In this document: piece after piece, positions 32,397-44,149 of the stretch
Position numbering within the stretch: the first letter of the stretch is position 1
Layout of the letters: every line of letters begins with the position of its first letter
Assembly: GCF_034190915.1 (NCBI RefSeq)
Contig: NW_026947486.1
Coordinates: 106,546,812-106,610,811, forward strand
Length of the DNA stretch: 64,000 nt
Source of the DNA: Cavia porcellus
Taxonomy: Eukaryota > Chordata > Mammalia > Rodentia > Caviidae
Reading direction: 5' to 3'
The notes under the pieces: generated by a model
The model's input: only the letters and a program-made list of their open reading frames with translations
What the model was told of the DNA's origin: nothing
Database searches by the model: none
Translations under genes and position numbers: made by a program

Positions 32397-32679
32397 AATA
32401 TTTGATAAATATTCTGTCACCTTTGGATAACTTCCTTCTATTCCTAGTTCATTATTTTTTAAAAAAACAAAAATGGTTGTTGAATTATCAGATGTTATTT
32501 TGACATCTGTTGAGATGACCATATAATTTTTACTTTTAAGCATTTTTTTGTAACAATATCAATAGGTTTTTTTTTTTTTTTTAAATTGAACCATTGCTTT
32601 TTTCTCCCTTGGAGGAATCAATTTGGTTAAAATACCTTCTTTTCCTGCTTTTGTATTGTTATTATGTTTGTTTTCCAAG

Positions 32680-32830
32680 ACTTCATGCACGCTGGGTGAG
32701 TTCTCAAGCACTGACCTGCATTCTCATCCCTTTTAATTACTTCGTTCTGCATCCCAGTCTGTCTAAATCACCCAGGACAGCCATAAACTGTAATCTTGCC
32801 TTGGCCTCCTAATACCTGGGGTTACACTAG
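32680..32830 (-). mobile_element. Probable old B1-type SINE remnant
   Basis: TCTGCATCCCAGTCTGTCTA... CCTTGGCCTCCTAATACCTGG... TACACTAGCTGTG is reminiscent of a reversed 7SL-derived SINE. Weak. Confidence 0.45.
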
Positions 32831-33115
32831 CTGTGTATTACTTTCAAATACATTATATTTACTAATGTTTTAAGTATTTAAAATTTTGACAATAGTTTTC
32901 TTTTTTGTGCTGTTTTTGTCAGGATTGGTATTGGGTATTTGAAAAGTTGTGAAATGAATTGGGAACGTTTCCATGCTCCAGTGATATGGAAGATGATATA
33001 GTTAAATGTTAAAATGATAGGAAACATCTGTTCCTTGAGCAAGGGAAAATTATCTGTAAACCCTAATGGATCTAGTGTCCTTTAGAGGAATTAGATGTTT
33101 GACAAATGTAGCTTA

Positions 33116-33289
33116 TTTCATAATTACTTTTTGATTGCTGTAGATGTCTTAGTCTTCTTTCAGGTGGCAACCACACTTTTCGAGAAAATGATCCAACTAA
33201 ATGTTCAAATTTGTTGGCAAAAAAACTCATTCATAGTATTCCTCGTATTTTAAAGACTGCTGTAATCAATGGCAGTATTTTCCTGCTGA
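33116..33289. other. Short unassigned stretch
   Basis: No feature recognised. Confidence 0.4.
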
Positions 33290-33430
33290 CTTATTTGTTT
33301 AATATGTGTTTATCAAGCACCTGCTGTGTGCTGTGTATAGCACAACGGTTTCTTGCTCTCACATTATACTCATTAACAAACAAGATGAGTGAGACTGTTG
33401 CTCTCACAGAGTCTAAATTTCAGTGTTGTG
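33290..33430 (+). mobile_element. L2 LINE 3' fragment
   Basis: TTATCAAGCACCTGCTGTGT with following CTGTGTATAGCAC and the CTCACAGAGTCTAAATTTC end match the L2 3' order 'tattgagcacctactatgtgcc...ggagcttacattct'. Confidence 0.65.
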
Positions 33431-33469
33431 CATTTGCATGCATTCTTGAGCAATCTTGCTCAAAATTTT

Positions 33470-34299
33470 TTTATTGAAAATTCTGTAAACAATGTAATTT
33501 TATTTATCTCCTCTACTATTTGTATTCTTACTTCTTTGATTGCTTATTTTATTTTAGTGTTAGGTTAAGCACATGTTTTGTTATGGGAATGCTTATGTAT
33601 CTACAGAAATAGAATCATGTAATGAACTCTTCATCTTTTCATTTGTTACCTCAAAAAAGGGTCAATTTAGAGCCAGTCTTGCTTCGTTTTTAGTCCCAAA
33701 CTGCTACATTTTTTAAAGCAGACCCCAAACATCTTGTCATTTCATGTACACTTTAGTAAGCACCTCTAATATATATGTTCTCTTTTTAAAAAATAGTGAC
33801 ACAATAATCACTCATAGAAGTTAGCATTCAAATTTTCTGTAATTACCTTGTAAATGTATGCAGATAAATGAATAGAAGGTCCATAAATTATATTTGGTTG
33901 ACGTATCTTTCACTTTATTACTACTTATCATGAACAAATGTAAACATATGGGAAAGTGGAAAGAATAGTAGAATAGAAACTTGTACGTTACAAATTAGAG
34001 TTCTGTTAATATTTTGCCAAATTTGCTGTATCTCATACTGTCCCCATACAAACATAGTACGTATTTGTTCCTATACTATATAAAGTAAGCTGTAAGCATC
34101 TAGATCTAGATATTTCAACATATTCAAATAATACCCATCGTACCATTTTAATGATTAATAATTTGAAAATGTTATGTAATATCCAGTTCCTATTCATGTT
34201 TCCCCACTTAACATATGAAAAAAAATGAAATCAAGTGGCAAAAAAAGACAATAAACTTTGAATAAGCTTCTGTTGGTTAAATTGGGGAAAATTGAGTCC
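33470..34299. mobile_element. Old L1M 3' UTR-like fragments
   Basis: 33690-33870 (CAGACCCCAAACATCTTGTC, AATAATCACTCATAG) and 33950-34190 (TTAATATTTTGCCAAATTTG, CTGTATCTCATACTGTCCCC) both resemble old L1M 3' ends that carry 'attttgccatatttgctttatc'. Diverged; orientation not certain. Confidence 0.45.
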
Positions 34300-34561
34300 T
34301 CAAGTAAAAAATGAATAAATTGAAAGTGAAAAATCAAATAATAAGTGCTAGCAGGGCATTTGTTGGGGAAAAAGGAACATTTCTTCACTGTTGGTAGGAG
34401 TGTAGACTGGTGAAATCACTATGGAGATCAAAGTGGAGATTGCTCAAAAGCTAGAATTGAAGGTCCCATTCAAACCAGTTGTTCTCCTTGTCTGCATCTT
34501 CCCAGAAGAATTAAAAACATCATAACACAGCGATATACATCCAGTCATGTTTAGAACAGTG
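34300..34561 (+). mobile_element. L1 ORF2 C-terminal fragment (left part of an interrupted element)
   Basis: GTTGGGGAAAAAGGAACATT, TTGAAGGTCCCATTCAAACC and TTTAGAACAGTGCAATTTG follow the ORF2 tail. The element is cut at about 34573 by the minus L1 and continues at 40729 (GATAAATCTTAGAAAAAACT). Confidence 0.85.
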
Positions 34562-34599
34562 CAATTTGTAATATATTTTTTTTATTTTAAAGAGATTAA

Positions 34600-35150
34600 G
34601 ACAAAAGAGGACATAACAAAGCAGATCAAAACAGAAAAATGTAAGCAACAGAGTATTTTACCACAAGACAACCCTTCATTAACAGTAACTACCATAATGT
34701 CTCTTTCATTGAAATTGTTGAGCATAAATTCATATACATGATAGTATCAAACATAACAAAATAGTATAAAACCATTCAAGACAATGAAAGTATTACAGGG
34801 CATTCAGAACTAAGTAACAGAGAATGAACAATGGCTACTATATTATCTCAATTTCCATAGAAAATTTGTTTATACTATCACACATAATAACTTCCAACAA
34901 AATACAATATGATAGGACCAATGGAAACAGAAGAACAAAAGCATGGTAGGACTTCAGAGTCAGATGATATTAAATCAGCACTATTATAATGTCTTGTTTT
35001 CTTCAAAATAGCTGTTCATACCATCACAGATAATAAAATCAAACAAACCAGGATAAAATCATTTCAACTAATGAATGCAAACATTACAAAGCTTCAAAGC
35101 AATGTAATGGGGAATCATGATTAGCATAAACTCTTATGTACTCTTACCAT
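34600..35150 (-). repeat. L1 3' UTR tandem-unit array (full-length copy)
   Basis: Unit landmarks on the plus strand near 34691 (ACCATAATGTCTCTTTC), 34836 (CTATATTATCTC), 34984 (TTATAATGTCTTG) and 35121 (GATTAGCATAAAC): spacing 145, 148 and 137. Fewer units than the copies at 11.1 and 21.9 kb. Confidence 0.75.
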
Positions 35151-38100
35151 TTCTTACACTAGGGAGACTATACGGTGCTTATACACGTGAGTTTGATTTA
35201 TTTACTTATAAGTATGGTCTCAAGTTGCGTCCCTTTATTTATAAATATCTCAATGTGATCATTCTTTATAGCTGAGTGAGTAGTACTCCGTTTTATAAAA
35301 ATACCACAATTTTTTTATCCATTCCTCAGTTGATAGACACTTAGGTTATTTCCAAAATCTGGCTATTACAAATTGTGCTGGTATAAACATGGATGCACAA
35401 GTATCACTGTGGTATGATGTTTTCAGTTCTTCTGGGCATATGCCTTCCAATTCGAATAGCTGGGTCGAATGGGACTCCCAATCCCAACTTATTGAGAAAT
35501 CTCCAGACTGACCTCCACAGTGGTTGTACCAGTCAATACTCCCAACAACAGTGCAGGAGAGTTTCTTTTCCCTGCAGCCTCTCCAGCATTTGTTGTTGGT
35601 AGTTTTCTTGATCCTGGCCATTCTTTCTGGAGTGAGATGGAATCTCAGTGTTGTTTTAATTTGCATTTCTCTAATGACCAATGATGATAAACATTTTTTC
35701 ATGTATTTATTTGCCATTTGTATTTCTTCATCTGAGAACTGTGTATTCATCTCAGATGCCCATTTTTAGATTTGGGTCTTTGAATTTCGGGGGTCTGATT
35801 TTTTTTTTTTTAATTCTTTATATGTTTTAGACAGAAGTCCTTTGTCTTAGAGACAGTTCAGTGTGATTTTTTCCCAGTTTATGGTTTTTCTTTTCACTAT
35901 GCTGAAGATTTCTTTTGACATGCAGAAACTTTTTAATTAGATGAGATCCCAGTTATTGATTCTGGGAAGTGTTTCCCATGTGATTTGATTCCCGTTCATG
36001 AATTCTCTACCTACCCCTATATCTTCAAGAGTTTTACCTAGTTTATCTTCCAACAGATTTAGTGTTTGTGGTTTAATATCCAGATCTTTGATGCATTTAG
36101 TTTTTAGTTTAGTACATGGTGATAGGGATGGGTCTAGTTTTAGTTTTCAGCATATGGAGAGCCAGTTTTTCCAGCACCACTTATTAAAGAGACTGTCATT
36201 CTTCTAGTGAACATGTTTGGCCCCTTTAAAAACAGAAGGTGGTTGAGTGTGTTTGTAGTTGTGGTTGTATCTTCTAATATATTTCATTGGTCTTCAGCTC
36301 TGTTTTGATACCAGTACCATGTTGATTTTACTACAGTTGCTTTGCAGTATAACTTCAGGTCAGGGATTGTGATGCCTCCTGCCTTGTCTTTGCTGCTTAG
36401 AATTGCCTTTGCTATTCTAGGTCTCTTCTGGTTCCAGATAAATTTTAAGAGTGATTTCTCTAGGTCTATGAAGGTGTGTTGATGGTATTTTTATTGGGAT
36501 TGCATTGAATCTGTATAACAGTTTTGGGAGAATGGCCATTTTCACATTATTTATTCTTCCTATCCATGAACAAGGTAATACCTTTCCATTTTTTGAGATC
36601 CTCTTCAGTTTCTTTTTCAGGGTATTATAATTTTCCCTGTATAGGTATTTTACTTCTTTCGTGAGATTAATTCATAAGGATTTCATTTTTTTGGATGCTA
36701 GTGTGAAGGGTGTGGCTTCTACTATTTCTCTCTCAGTGATTTTGTTGTTAGTGTATAGAAATGCTATTGATTTTTCAGTATTGATTTTGTATCCACTTTG
36801 CTGAATTTATTATGTCTAGGAGTGTTTCAGTAGAGTTTTGGGGGTCTTCAATGTAGAGTATCATGTCATCTACAAATAATGATAATTTAACTTCCTCTTT
36901 TCCTATCTTTACCCCTTTTATTTCTCTCTCTGGTTTAATTGCTCTGGCTAGTATTTCCAGTACTATGTTGAATAGGAGTGGTGATAAGGGACATCCTTGT
37001 ATTGTGCCTGATTTTAACATAAAAGCCTTCAGTTTTTGGCCATTTAATATGATACTGGCTGTTGGTTTGTCATAGATGGCCTTTATCATATTGAGGTAAA
37101 GAACATCTATTCCAGTTTTCTATAAGGTTCTTATCATGAATGAGTATTGGACCTTACCAAAAGCTTTTTCTGCATCTATAGAAATGATCATGTGATTCTT
37201 ACTTTTGGCTTTATTGGTATGGTGGATTACATTTATTGATTTACGTATGTTGAACCATCCCTGCATGCCTGGGATGAATCCCACTTGATCATGGTGTCTA
37301 ATCTTCTTGATGATTTGCTGCATCCTATTTGCCAGTATTTTATTGAGGATTTTTGCATCTGTGTTCGTTAGGGATATTGGTCTGTAGTTCTCTTTTTTAG
37401 TTGTGTCTTTCTCAGGTTTTGGCACTAGAGAAATATTTGCTTCCAGGAATGACTTAGGAAGAATTGCTTCCCTTTCGATTTCATTGAAGAGTTTGAAGAG
37501 TGTGGGCATAATTCTTCTTTGTATTTCTTCTAGAATTCCACAGTGAATGCGTTTGGAACTGGGCTTTTCTTTGTAGGTAAGGACTTAATTACATTTTCAA
37601 TTTCATTACTAGAGATTGGGTTATTCAGCAGTTTTACATCTTCTTGACCCAGCTTTGGTACTTTAAATGTTTCTAGGAATCTGTCCATTTCTTTTGTGTT
37701 ATTGAACCTATGAGAGTAGAGGTTTTTGAAATAGGTGATGATCTTCTGTATTTCTACAGTGTCTGTAGTGATTTTTCCTTTTTTACTCCTTATTGCATGA
37801 ATCTGAGCTTTTTCTTTCCTTTTTTAATAAGGTTGGGTAGGGGCTTATCAATTTTATTTATTCTTTCCAAGAACCAACTCCTTGATTCATTGATTCTTTG
37901 TTTTCTTAGTCTCTATTGCATTAATTTCTGCTCTGATTTTTATAATTTCCTCCCTTATTTTGGCTTTGTGTTTGACCTGCTCGTCTTTTTCTAGATGTTT
38001 GAGGTGTAGCATCAGGTTATTTATTTTTATTCGTTCTGTTTTCCTGATGTGGGAACTCAGTGCACTACATTTTCCTCTGAGGATGGCTTTCATTGCATCC

Positions 38101-38536
38101 TACAGATTCCAATAAGTTGTATTTGTATTTTTCTTTGCTTGTAAGTATTGTTTAATTTCTTCTTTAATTTCCCCTGTGACCTACTGGTTGCTCAAGAGTG
38201 TATTATTCCATTTCCATGTGTTTGTGTGGTTTTCAGTTTCTTTTTTCATCAATTTCTAATTTCATGACCCTATGATCTGATAACATGTGTGGGATAATTT
38301 CAATTTTTTTGCGTCCATTTAAATATGTTCTGTGGGCTGGTATATGATCTATTTTAGAGAATGTCCCATGTACTGCTGAGAAGAATGTATATTCTGATGT
38401 TGTTGGATGGAACACTCTGTATATGTCTATCGAGTCCATTTGTTCACAGGTGTGATTTAGTTCTGTTATCTCTTGGCTGATTTTCTATCTGCAACCAGAT
38501 CATTTGTGTCAATGGTGTGTTAAGGTCTCCTATTAT

Positions 38537-38618
38537 AATTGTGTTATTGAGGGGCTGGGAATTTAGCTTAGTGGCATAACCGCCTGCCTTGCAAGCGCAT
38601 AAAAAAATTGTGTTATTG
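38537..38618 (+). mobile_element. Truncated ID SINE (5' half plus A tail) with 13-bp TSD
   Basis: TSD AATTGTGTTATTG at 38537-38549 and 38606-38618. The 56-base insert starts AGGGGCTGGGAATTTAGCTT, runs through CCTGCCTTGCAAGCGCAT and goes directly to AAAAA. The whole region containing the B box is missing, so about the 5' 50 bases of the SINE were retroposed with an A tail. Confidence 0.92.
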
Positions 38619-38781
38619 CTAATTTGATTTTTCATTTCTATTAATACTTGCTTTGTATAACTGGGTGTCTGGAATTTGGTGCATATATATTTAAGATTGT
38701 TATCTCTTCCTCTTGAAGTTTTCCCCTAACCAGTATGTAGTGACATTCTTTATCTCTTAGGATCATTTTTGGTTTGAAGTT

Positions 38782-38982
38782 CACATTGTCAGAGCAGGGC
38801 GTGGTGGCTCACACCTGTAATCTCAGCACTTGAGAGACTGATGCAAGAGGGTCCTTGTGAGTTCAAGACCAGTCTGGGCTACAGAGTGAGCACAAGGCCT
38901 TCCTGAACTGCATGTTGAGACCCTGTTTCAGAAAGACAAAAAACAAAACTAAACAAAGCAAAACAAAACAAAACACATTGTC
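38782..38982 (+). mobile_element. B1 SINE in L1 ORF2, 9-bp TSD
   Basis: TSD CACATTGTC at 38782-38790 and 38974-38982. Body GGGCGTGGTGGCTCACACC, TGTGAGTTCAAGACCAGTCT, CTACAGAGTGAG with the internal duplication typical of rodent B1, then an A-rich (AAAC)n tail. A true B1 monomer supports a rodent host. Confidence 0.95.
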
Positions 38983-39229
38983 TGCAAAAATAATAGCTTT
39001 GGTTCCTGTTGCATGAAGCATTGTTTTCCATCCTTTGACTTTCAGTCTGTGAGTTTCCTTTTGGGTTAGATGGGTTTCCTGTAGAAAATGTATGGTTGGA
39101 TGTTGTTTCTTGATCCATTCTCCCAGTCTGTTTCTTTTAATTGGTGAATTGATACCATTTACATTAATAGGTATAACTGTTATATATTGGTTTATTGTTG
39201 ACATGTTATCTTTCTGCTGTTTCATCTTT

Positions 39230-40287
39230 ATCTTTGCATTCTGTTTATTGTCTGTCTTGCTTAGTGGTTTTTTCCTATGTGTATCTAAACTGTCTTTCAG
39301 TATTCTTTGCGAAGTCGCCTTGGTGATCATAAAGTTCTTCAGCTGTTGTTTGTCGTGGAAGTATCTTATTTCTTCATCCATTTTGAAGGACAGTTTTCAG
39401 GGTACATCAGTTTAGGTTGCAAATTATTTTCCTTTAGGATCTGACATACTTCACTCCATGCTCTTCTTGACTTGATTGTGCTGAGAAGTCTGCTGTAATT
39501 CTGATAGGCTTTCCTTTATAGGTGATCTGTCTCTTCTAACAGCCTTTAATATTCTGTTCTTATGTTGGTTTTCTGGGATGTTGATTATTATATGTCTGGG
39601 TGTAATTTTATTTTGGTTAATGATATTTGGGGTTCTGTGTGCTTCACTAATCCTAATGTCAGTTTCCATTCTCATGTTTGGGAAATTTTCAGCTATTACT
39701 TCTGAAAATACCCTCTTGATATCATTTGTGTCATCCCCTTCTTTTTCATTTATCCCTATCGGTGTTTTTTTTTTTTTTTTTTGCATCATCTTGCAGCTGT
39801 TGGTTTGTTATTTTCTGATTCCTTGTTATTTTTAAAAGATCTTTCCTTTCCTGTTCACTAGCTGCAGTCTTGGCTTTGAGGTCTGAAATTCTATCTTCAC
39901 ATTCATTGAGGTGGTTTTGACAACTTTCAATGGATTTTTAAATTTCCTGTACATCTCTTTGAATCTGCTTCATGTATTCTGTTTCTTATATTGTTCTTCC
40001 AGGGGTTCTACCTTTTTGTTTTGTTCCTCTAATTTTTTTTAACTGTGTCTTCTTTACATGTGTTTCAGTGTCTCTTTCATTTCTTTTATCATTTCTTCTT
40101 TTACCTGGGAGAGTATGTCTAGCTTGAATTCCATTAAAGTTTCCCGGATTTTCTTGTTTATTTGAGTTGCTATTACTTCAGGTATTTCAGTTTTATGGCA
40201 TATATTTTCTTCTATGTACATGGCTCCTAGGTTTTTTTGGCATGGACTGGAGGTTTGAGATTGCATTTTGATCTTTCGTTTTGTCAT
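39230..40287 (-). pseudogene. L1 ORF1, frameshifted
   Basis: Starts MTKRKIKMQSQTSSP, the same start as the 19187 copy. The open N-terminal part ends after about 77 codons (40054). The RRM part reopens at 39789-39451 (IGINEKEGDDTNDIKR, ENFPNMRMETDIRIS, KITPRHIIINIPENQ) and the CTD at 39381 in another frame (DEEIRYFHDKQQLKNFM). A T15 run at 39766-39782 breaks the frame. The former stop codon region runs straight into the ORF2 start. Confidence 0.85.
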
Positions 40288-40715
40288 TTTCCTATAATTC
40301 CATGTTTCAGTTGTTGTTCCAAGACTTCTCTTGGGTGTGTTGGAAATCGTCTCCTATGTGCTTGGCTCCTGGCACTGAATGGAGGTTGCTGAATGTGGTC
40401 CAGTCAGGCCCACAAGACCTCCCGCACCACCTCCAGTGTTCCGGGAAGCTGGACGGGCACCTAACCACTGTGAATGAGGGTCCAAAACTCTCCCCGGGCA
40501 AGGACCATTTGGCTGGAATTCGCTTCATGTGCTCTCAAGTCCCCTGATTGAAGAAGGTTGCTGAGTGTAATCTAGTTGGGTCACAAAACCTCCCAAGCCT
40601 AGTCTAGTGTGGCTGGGACCTGGGCAGGTCCTTGACCACTGGGAGCAATGATCTTAATCTCTCATGGGGCTCAGGATGGTGTGCAGAAACTTCTTCTGGC
40701 AACACAGTTCCCTCA
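40288..40715 (-). promoter_or_regulatory. L1 5' UTR, about 430 bp
   Basis: GC-richer leader upstream of ORF1 on the minus strand, bounded by the TSD at 40716. It is shorter than the 553-bp leader of the 18634 copy and shows two diverged unit-like blocks (CTCCAGTGTTCCGGGAAGC and CTAGTGTGGCTGGGACCTGG region, about 190 apart). Probably slightly 5'-truncated. Confidence 0.6.
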
Positions 40716-40728
40716 CAATTTATAATAG

Positions 40729-41312
40729 ATAAATCTTAGAAAAAACTCAGCTTTACGTCAGCTGAAGGATGGATGAAAAAGATGTTTTTTATGCAGTTGA
40801 ATACTACTCAGCAGTGAAGAAGAACAAATTTAAGACATTTATTAGTAAATGGATGAAACTTGGGAACATACTAATAAGTGAAATAGATCAGACCCATGCG
40901 TGTAAACATCGTATTGTCTCACTAGTGTGAGAAACTGAAGAAGTAAATAACATTTGAAATACACAATAGACATTGTAAATTGGAAAGAAATTGTTCAAAA
41001 GAAAAGGTAATTGTGATGGGGAAAGTAGAAAACAAGAAAGGAAAAAGAAAGAAAATATTTGTATACACAAGATAGTTATGATAGGTATATAGCTAAGTTC
41101 TCTTTGTTCCATGAAAATAATGTTTTTGAGTTAAATTTGTTTAGGCAAGATATCTTATATCTCGTACTTTGAATAACTACTAGGAAGCAAACAATGTTCA
41201 GTGAATCAACTATTATAACTGTCCTACTAATCTATTTTAAAATAAGATTCATTGAATTTGTCAGCCTTGTTTATTAGCATGATCATTTTCATCTTTAATT
41301 TATAATATGCTT
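40729..41312 (+). mobile_element. L1 ORF2 end and 3' UTR (right part of the interrupted element)
   Basis: TCAGCTGAAGGATGGATGAA, CAGTTGAATACTACTCAGCA and AAATGGATGAAACTTGGGAA continue the fragment 34300-34561. The 3' UTR runs to roughly 41300 and is decayed. Confidence 0.8.
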
Positions 41313-41356
41313 GCTAGGAAGGCGCTTTGCTGCTGAGCTAAATCCATGGCTCGTTA
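41313..41356 (-). mobile_element. ID SINE fragment
   Basis: GGAAGGCGCTTTGCTGCTGA and GCTAAATCCATGGCTC are the reversed 5' part of an ID. No tail or TSD seen. Confidence 0.6.
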
Positions 41357-41399
41357 CAAACCATTTTTTGTAAGGGTAAAATTTCAAACATATAGGTTA

Positions 41400-41800
41400 T
41401 GTTAGTTTTTCATCTCTGTCACAAAATAGTTGAGATAATCAATTTAGAAGGAGGAAAGATTTATTTGTATTCATGGTTTCAGAGGTTTCAGTCCATGGTC
41501 CCTTGGCTGTGTTGCTTTGGGCCAATAGAAGGGCAGAGAATCATGGAAACAAGTGCATGGTAAAGCAACTACATAAAATTCTTCCCTTATGTAGTTCCAG
41601 AAGTGAGGGAGGGGGGGAGAAAGACAGATACAGAGACAGAGACAGAGAGAAAGGAAGAGAATGAGAGACCCAGTATCCCAATATCATCTTCAAAGGTAGA
41701 CCTCCAGTGACCTACTTCCTCCAGCTAGGCCCCACCTCCTCAGGTTTGTGATATCTCTCAGTAAACCCATCAGCTGAGGCCCAGACCTCTAAAATAGGGA
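41400..41800 (-). mobile_element. MaLR LTR (ERVL-MaLR), minus orientation
   Basis: Plus strand reads, in reverse LTR order: TTAGTTTTTCATCTCTGTCAC, GGAAAGATTTATTTGTATTC, GGTTTCAGAGGTTTCAGTCC, a purine-rich GACAGA/GAGA repeat (41600-41665), and CCAGTGACCTACTTCCTCCA. The same family is at 52420-52725 (minus) and 63375-63695 (plus). The first word is given in 20-base limits; see positions. Confidence 0.75.
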
Positions 41801-41807
41801 ACTTTAA

Positions 41808-41985
41808 TTTTTATGGTGCTAGGAATTGAAATGAGTGCCTTTACCCTGAGCTATATCTTTAGCAGTTTTTATTTCTATTTTAAGAGAGTATCTCTTGCTA
41901 AGATGCCTAGGGTAGGTTCAAACTTGTGATCCTCTTTCCTCAGCCTTCCAGAATACATAGATTATGGGCCTGGCCTCAGCCTCTC
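41808..41985 (-). mobile_element. B1-tRNA dimeric SINE, old
   Basis: Reversed ID half (TGCTAGGAATTGAAATGAGT, CCTGAGCTATATCTTTAGC) then reversed B1 half (GAGAGTATCTCTTGCTAAGA, GTTCAAACTTGTGATCCTC, ATAGATTATGGGCCTGGCC). Confidence 0.75.
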
Positions 41986-42530
41986 CATGTGCTAAGATTG
42001 GACCCCTGAGCTGAGGTATATTTAAAATCTAAACCCATGGCAGTAGTCAAAACTGAACAGAATAATACTTTTGTGCTTCTTTTAAGAATTACTTGGTTTT
42101 AAGTCAGTTCTAAATCTGTTGCTTTCTAAGAATATAGTTTCTTAGTTTAGTTTGACTAAGCAAGTTGTGTTTGATTAGCTTATGTTCTTTATGTTTGACT
42201 GGAACATACTTTGTCAACTATAATTTGATAAATTAGATTTTCAGGGAAATGACAGTGTACTGTAAGCTAGTGGCTTGGTCCAACAAGTATTTGCTAGGTA
42301 ACTGTTGGAAAATTACTAAGTCTTAGGGTTCAAGTTAATGTTGATAATAGTATCCTGGGTTCCTGTTTGCCATATTAAGAAAGATCAGAAGAAGATTGCA
42401 AATGGTAGATGAAGAACAAACAAAATACCATTTGAATGATGTATACTTTAATGTATTTTGTTCTTAAAATTTCTTTTCTGCCTGCCAATTCTTTCAGTTC
42501 ATGTGTCTGAAGCATTCCTCAGGCAATATT
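41986..42530. other. AT-rich unique stretch
   Basis: No repeat or gene recognised. Confidence 0.4.
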
Positions 42531-42556
42531 CTAACCCTAACCCTAACCCTAACCCT
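42531..42556 (-). repeat. Interstitial telomeric repeat, about 4 units
   Basis: A perfect (CTAACC)n run of 26 bases, read as TTAGGG on the minus strand, directly adjoins the A tail of the half-L1 to its right (TTTCTTTTTTTATTTAAAGA from about 42555). Confidence 0.97.
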
Positions 42557-42599
42557 TTCTTTTTTTTATTTAAAGAGAAAGAAAAAAAACAGAAAAAAG

Positions 42600-43950
42600 G
42601 GTAGAAATAATACAGAATTTCAGAAAAGTAAACAGTAAGAAATCACCAGTTGATAAGTTACATACCGTCATCATAGAAATAGTTGCTTGAGTTAGAAAAT
42701 TAAAGCATACAAGTTGATATTCAAATAATGACACTGCAAACAGTTTTGCTCAACGATCCAACAAGAACTTAGTAATATGGTTATCAGTCCTATACACCTT
42801 TTTTTATCTTAAAAAGGGTAAGATTAAACATAACAAAACAGTTTATAAGGAAACAATTTAAAGAAACACAGATTTCAAAGCAAGTCTACTGGAGATCTTC
42901 ACTGTCTATCTTATTTTCTCTAGTTTTCTTCCAAATAGTTGTCCCCATCTTCACACACATTGAATATATACTGAACATTATAGAACTAATCAAATCATTA
43001 CAGGATGATGAAGGATTTTTAGGTCTTCAAGACCTGATTTTGAGGAAGTCAATAATGACTACCACAATGTTTCTCAGTCTCTTCATAGTCTTTATCTTTA
43101 CGTATGCTGAAATTGAACGTAAGAGGCTAGACTAATACCACTCTGAACAGTGAATGATAGTATTGCTAGATTTCATATCATAATGCTACAGAATTCGCAT
43201 TGGGTTTCTTAGTGTCGTCTCTTCAGAGTATCTGTTCATTACATCATGTATTGTATAATCTGTTCCTGTAAACAGTTTAGAAATTCTTTGCATGTGTGAA
43301 TCTTTACATGTATAGCTATCCTTTCTGTATTAAGGGAAAATAGATCATAACAAGACAACAAAATAAATTCCTATAAAAACATGAAATGAAAAAGACATAT
43401 AGGACCACAATATTAGGTGATCTACCGTAGTTACTATGCTTTCTCTTGTTATTTTCAATAGGATTGTCCACCTGATCAGGCATAATATAATTGAACATAA
43501 CATTACATAGCTATTTTAATAAAACCACAACTTTGAAGACAATGTAGGACTTGAAAACAGTTAACAATCAAAACCAGAATGGATATCTTTTACATCTTGT
43601 CATCTTCAGAGTAGTTGCCTCTATTCTTAGACTTGATACTATCAAGCATACCAAATTTGAATGAAATCAGTCGAGGCTAAATAGCAGTCTAACAAACCAG
43701 CTTCAAATAAGATCAGTTATAGTAAGACAATGTAAGTAATACAGGGTTTCAGTGTAAGTTAATAGGAAATTAAGGATAGTTACCATGGTATAACCTGCTA
43801 TTTTTGAGTTAGCTGACTGTGCCCTTAAATCTAATATGAGTAGACAGACCAGAACAAAATATAATCAAACTAAACAGAGCGATAAGACTATGTGACTTTT
43901 AAATCCTGATACACTATTAACAATGTCCTCTGCCTTCCTTTTTTAGACAG
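42600..43950 (-). repeat. Half-L1 3' UTR tandem-unit array (second copy)
   Basis: Unit landmarks near 42660, 42905, 43061, 43205, 43433, 43583 and 43782 on the plus strand, most intervals near 150 or a little larger. The leftmost part (GTAAGAAATCACCAGTTGAT) closely matches 11165-11190 and 21935-21960. Confidence 0.7.
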
Positions 43951-44149
43951 TTCCCCTTTCCCTTTCTCAGGGTGCTTTGTATATTTTGGGTCCCACTAGC
44001 ACCTTTAGTTTGTAGACTAGGGGTCAACCTGTTATCTGAGTGTTGCTGAACCTTTTTACCCCTGAGCTTGATCTTGAGCTGTACTCCTTTACTTACTAAA
44101 GTCACAAGGTTTGCCTTCCTTCCAGCTGTGTAGTTCTACACTGCCCAAA

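Larger units (their letters stand above)
31105..33115 (-). mobile_element. Old L1M ORF2, minus orientation, with SINE insertions
   Basis: A long decayed ORF2 piece. 31310-31460 plus 31610-31680 corresponds to the region before the C-terminus (CTTACTCCAGGATCAG, AGGGATCTAATTTTAAGTG); 32110-32290 to the RT core (CATCTGCACACAATAATTTTG); 32930-33110 to the region before the RT (GAATTAGATGTTTG-type). It is interrupted by SINEs at 31477, 32312 and about 32680. The reading frame is lost throughout. Confidence 0.65.
35150..39204 (-). pseudogene. L1 ORF2, disrupted by lesions and two SINEs
   Basis: Begins MSTINQYITVIPINVNG at 39204; endonuclease words FLQETHLTQK and [19 protein letters not shown]; linker KHLEKDEQVKHKAKIREE (37887-38093); RT words [32 protein letters not shown] and [10 protein letters not shown] at 37509-36775; C-terminal region at 35750-35346. 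The RT catalytic FADD is FVDD here, and GTRQG is GTIQG: key residues have changed. Many frameshifts separate the blocks. A copy older than the nested one at 23-26 kb. Confidence 0.9.
34562..40728 (-). mobile_element. Near full-length L1 nested in a plus L1 tail, about 12-bp TSD
   Basis: CAATTTGTAATA (34562-34573) and CAATTTATAATA (40716-40727) flank the insert, one mismatch. On the minus strand: 5' UTR (40715-40288), ORF1 (from 40287), ORF2 (from 39204 to about 35150), 3' UTR (about 35150-34600) and A tail (T-rich 34576-34592). About 6.1 kb, near the usual L1 length. All ORFs carry frameshifts or stops. It has itself been hit by a truncated ID (38550-38605) and a B1 (38791-38973). Confidence 0.92.

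Noticed and set aside
42531..42556. End of chromosome
   Set aside because: Only four telomeric units with ordinary sequence on both sides, so interstitial.
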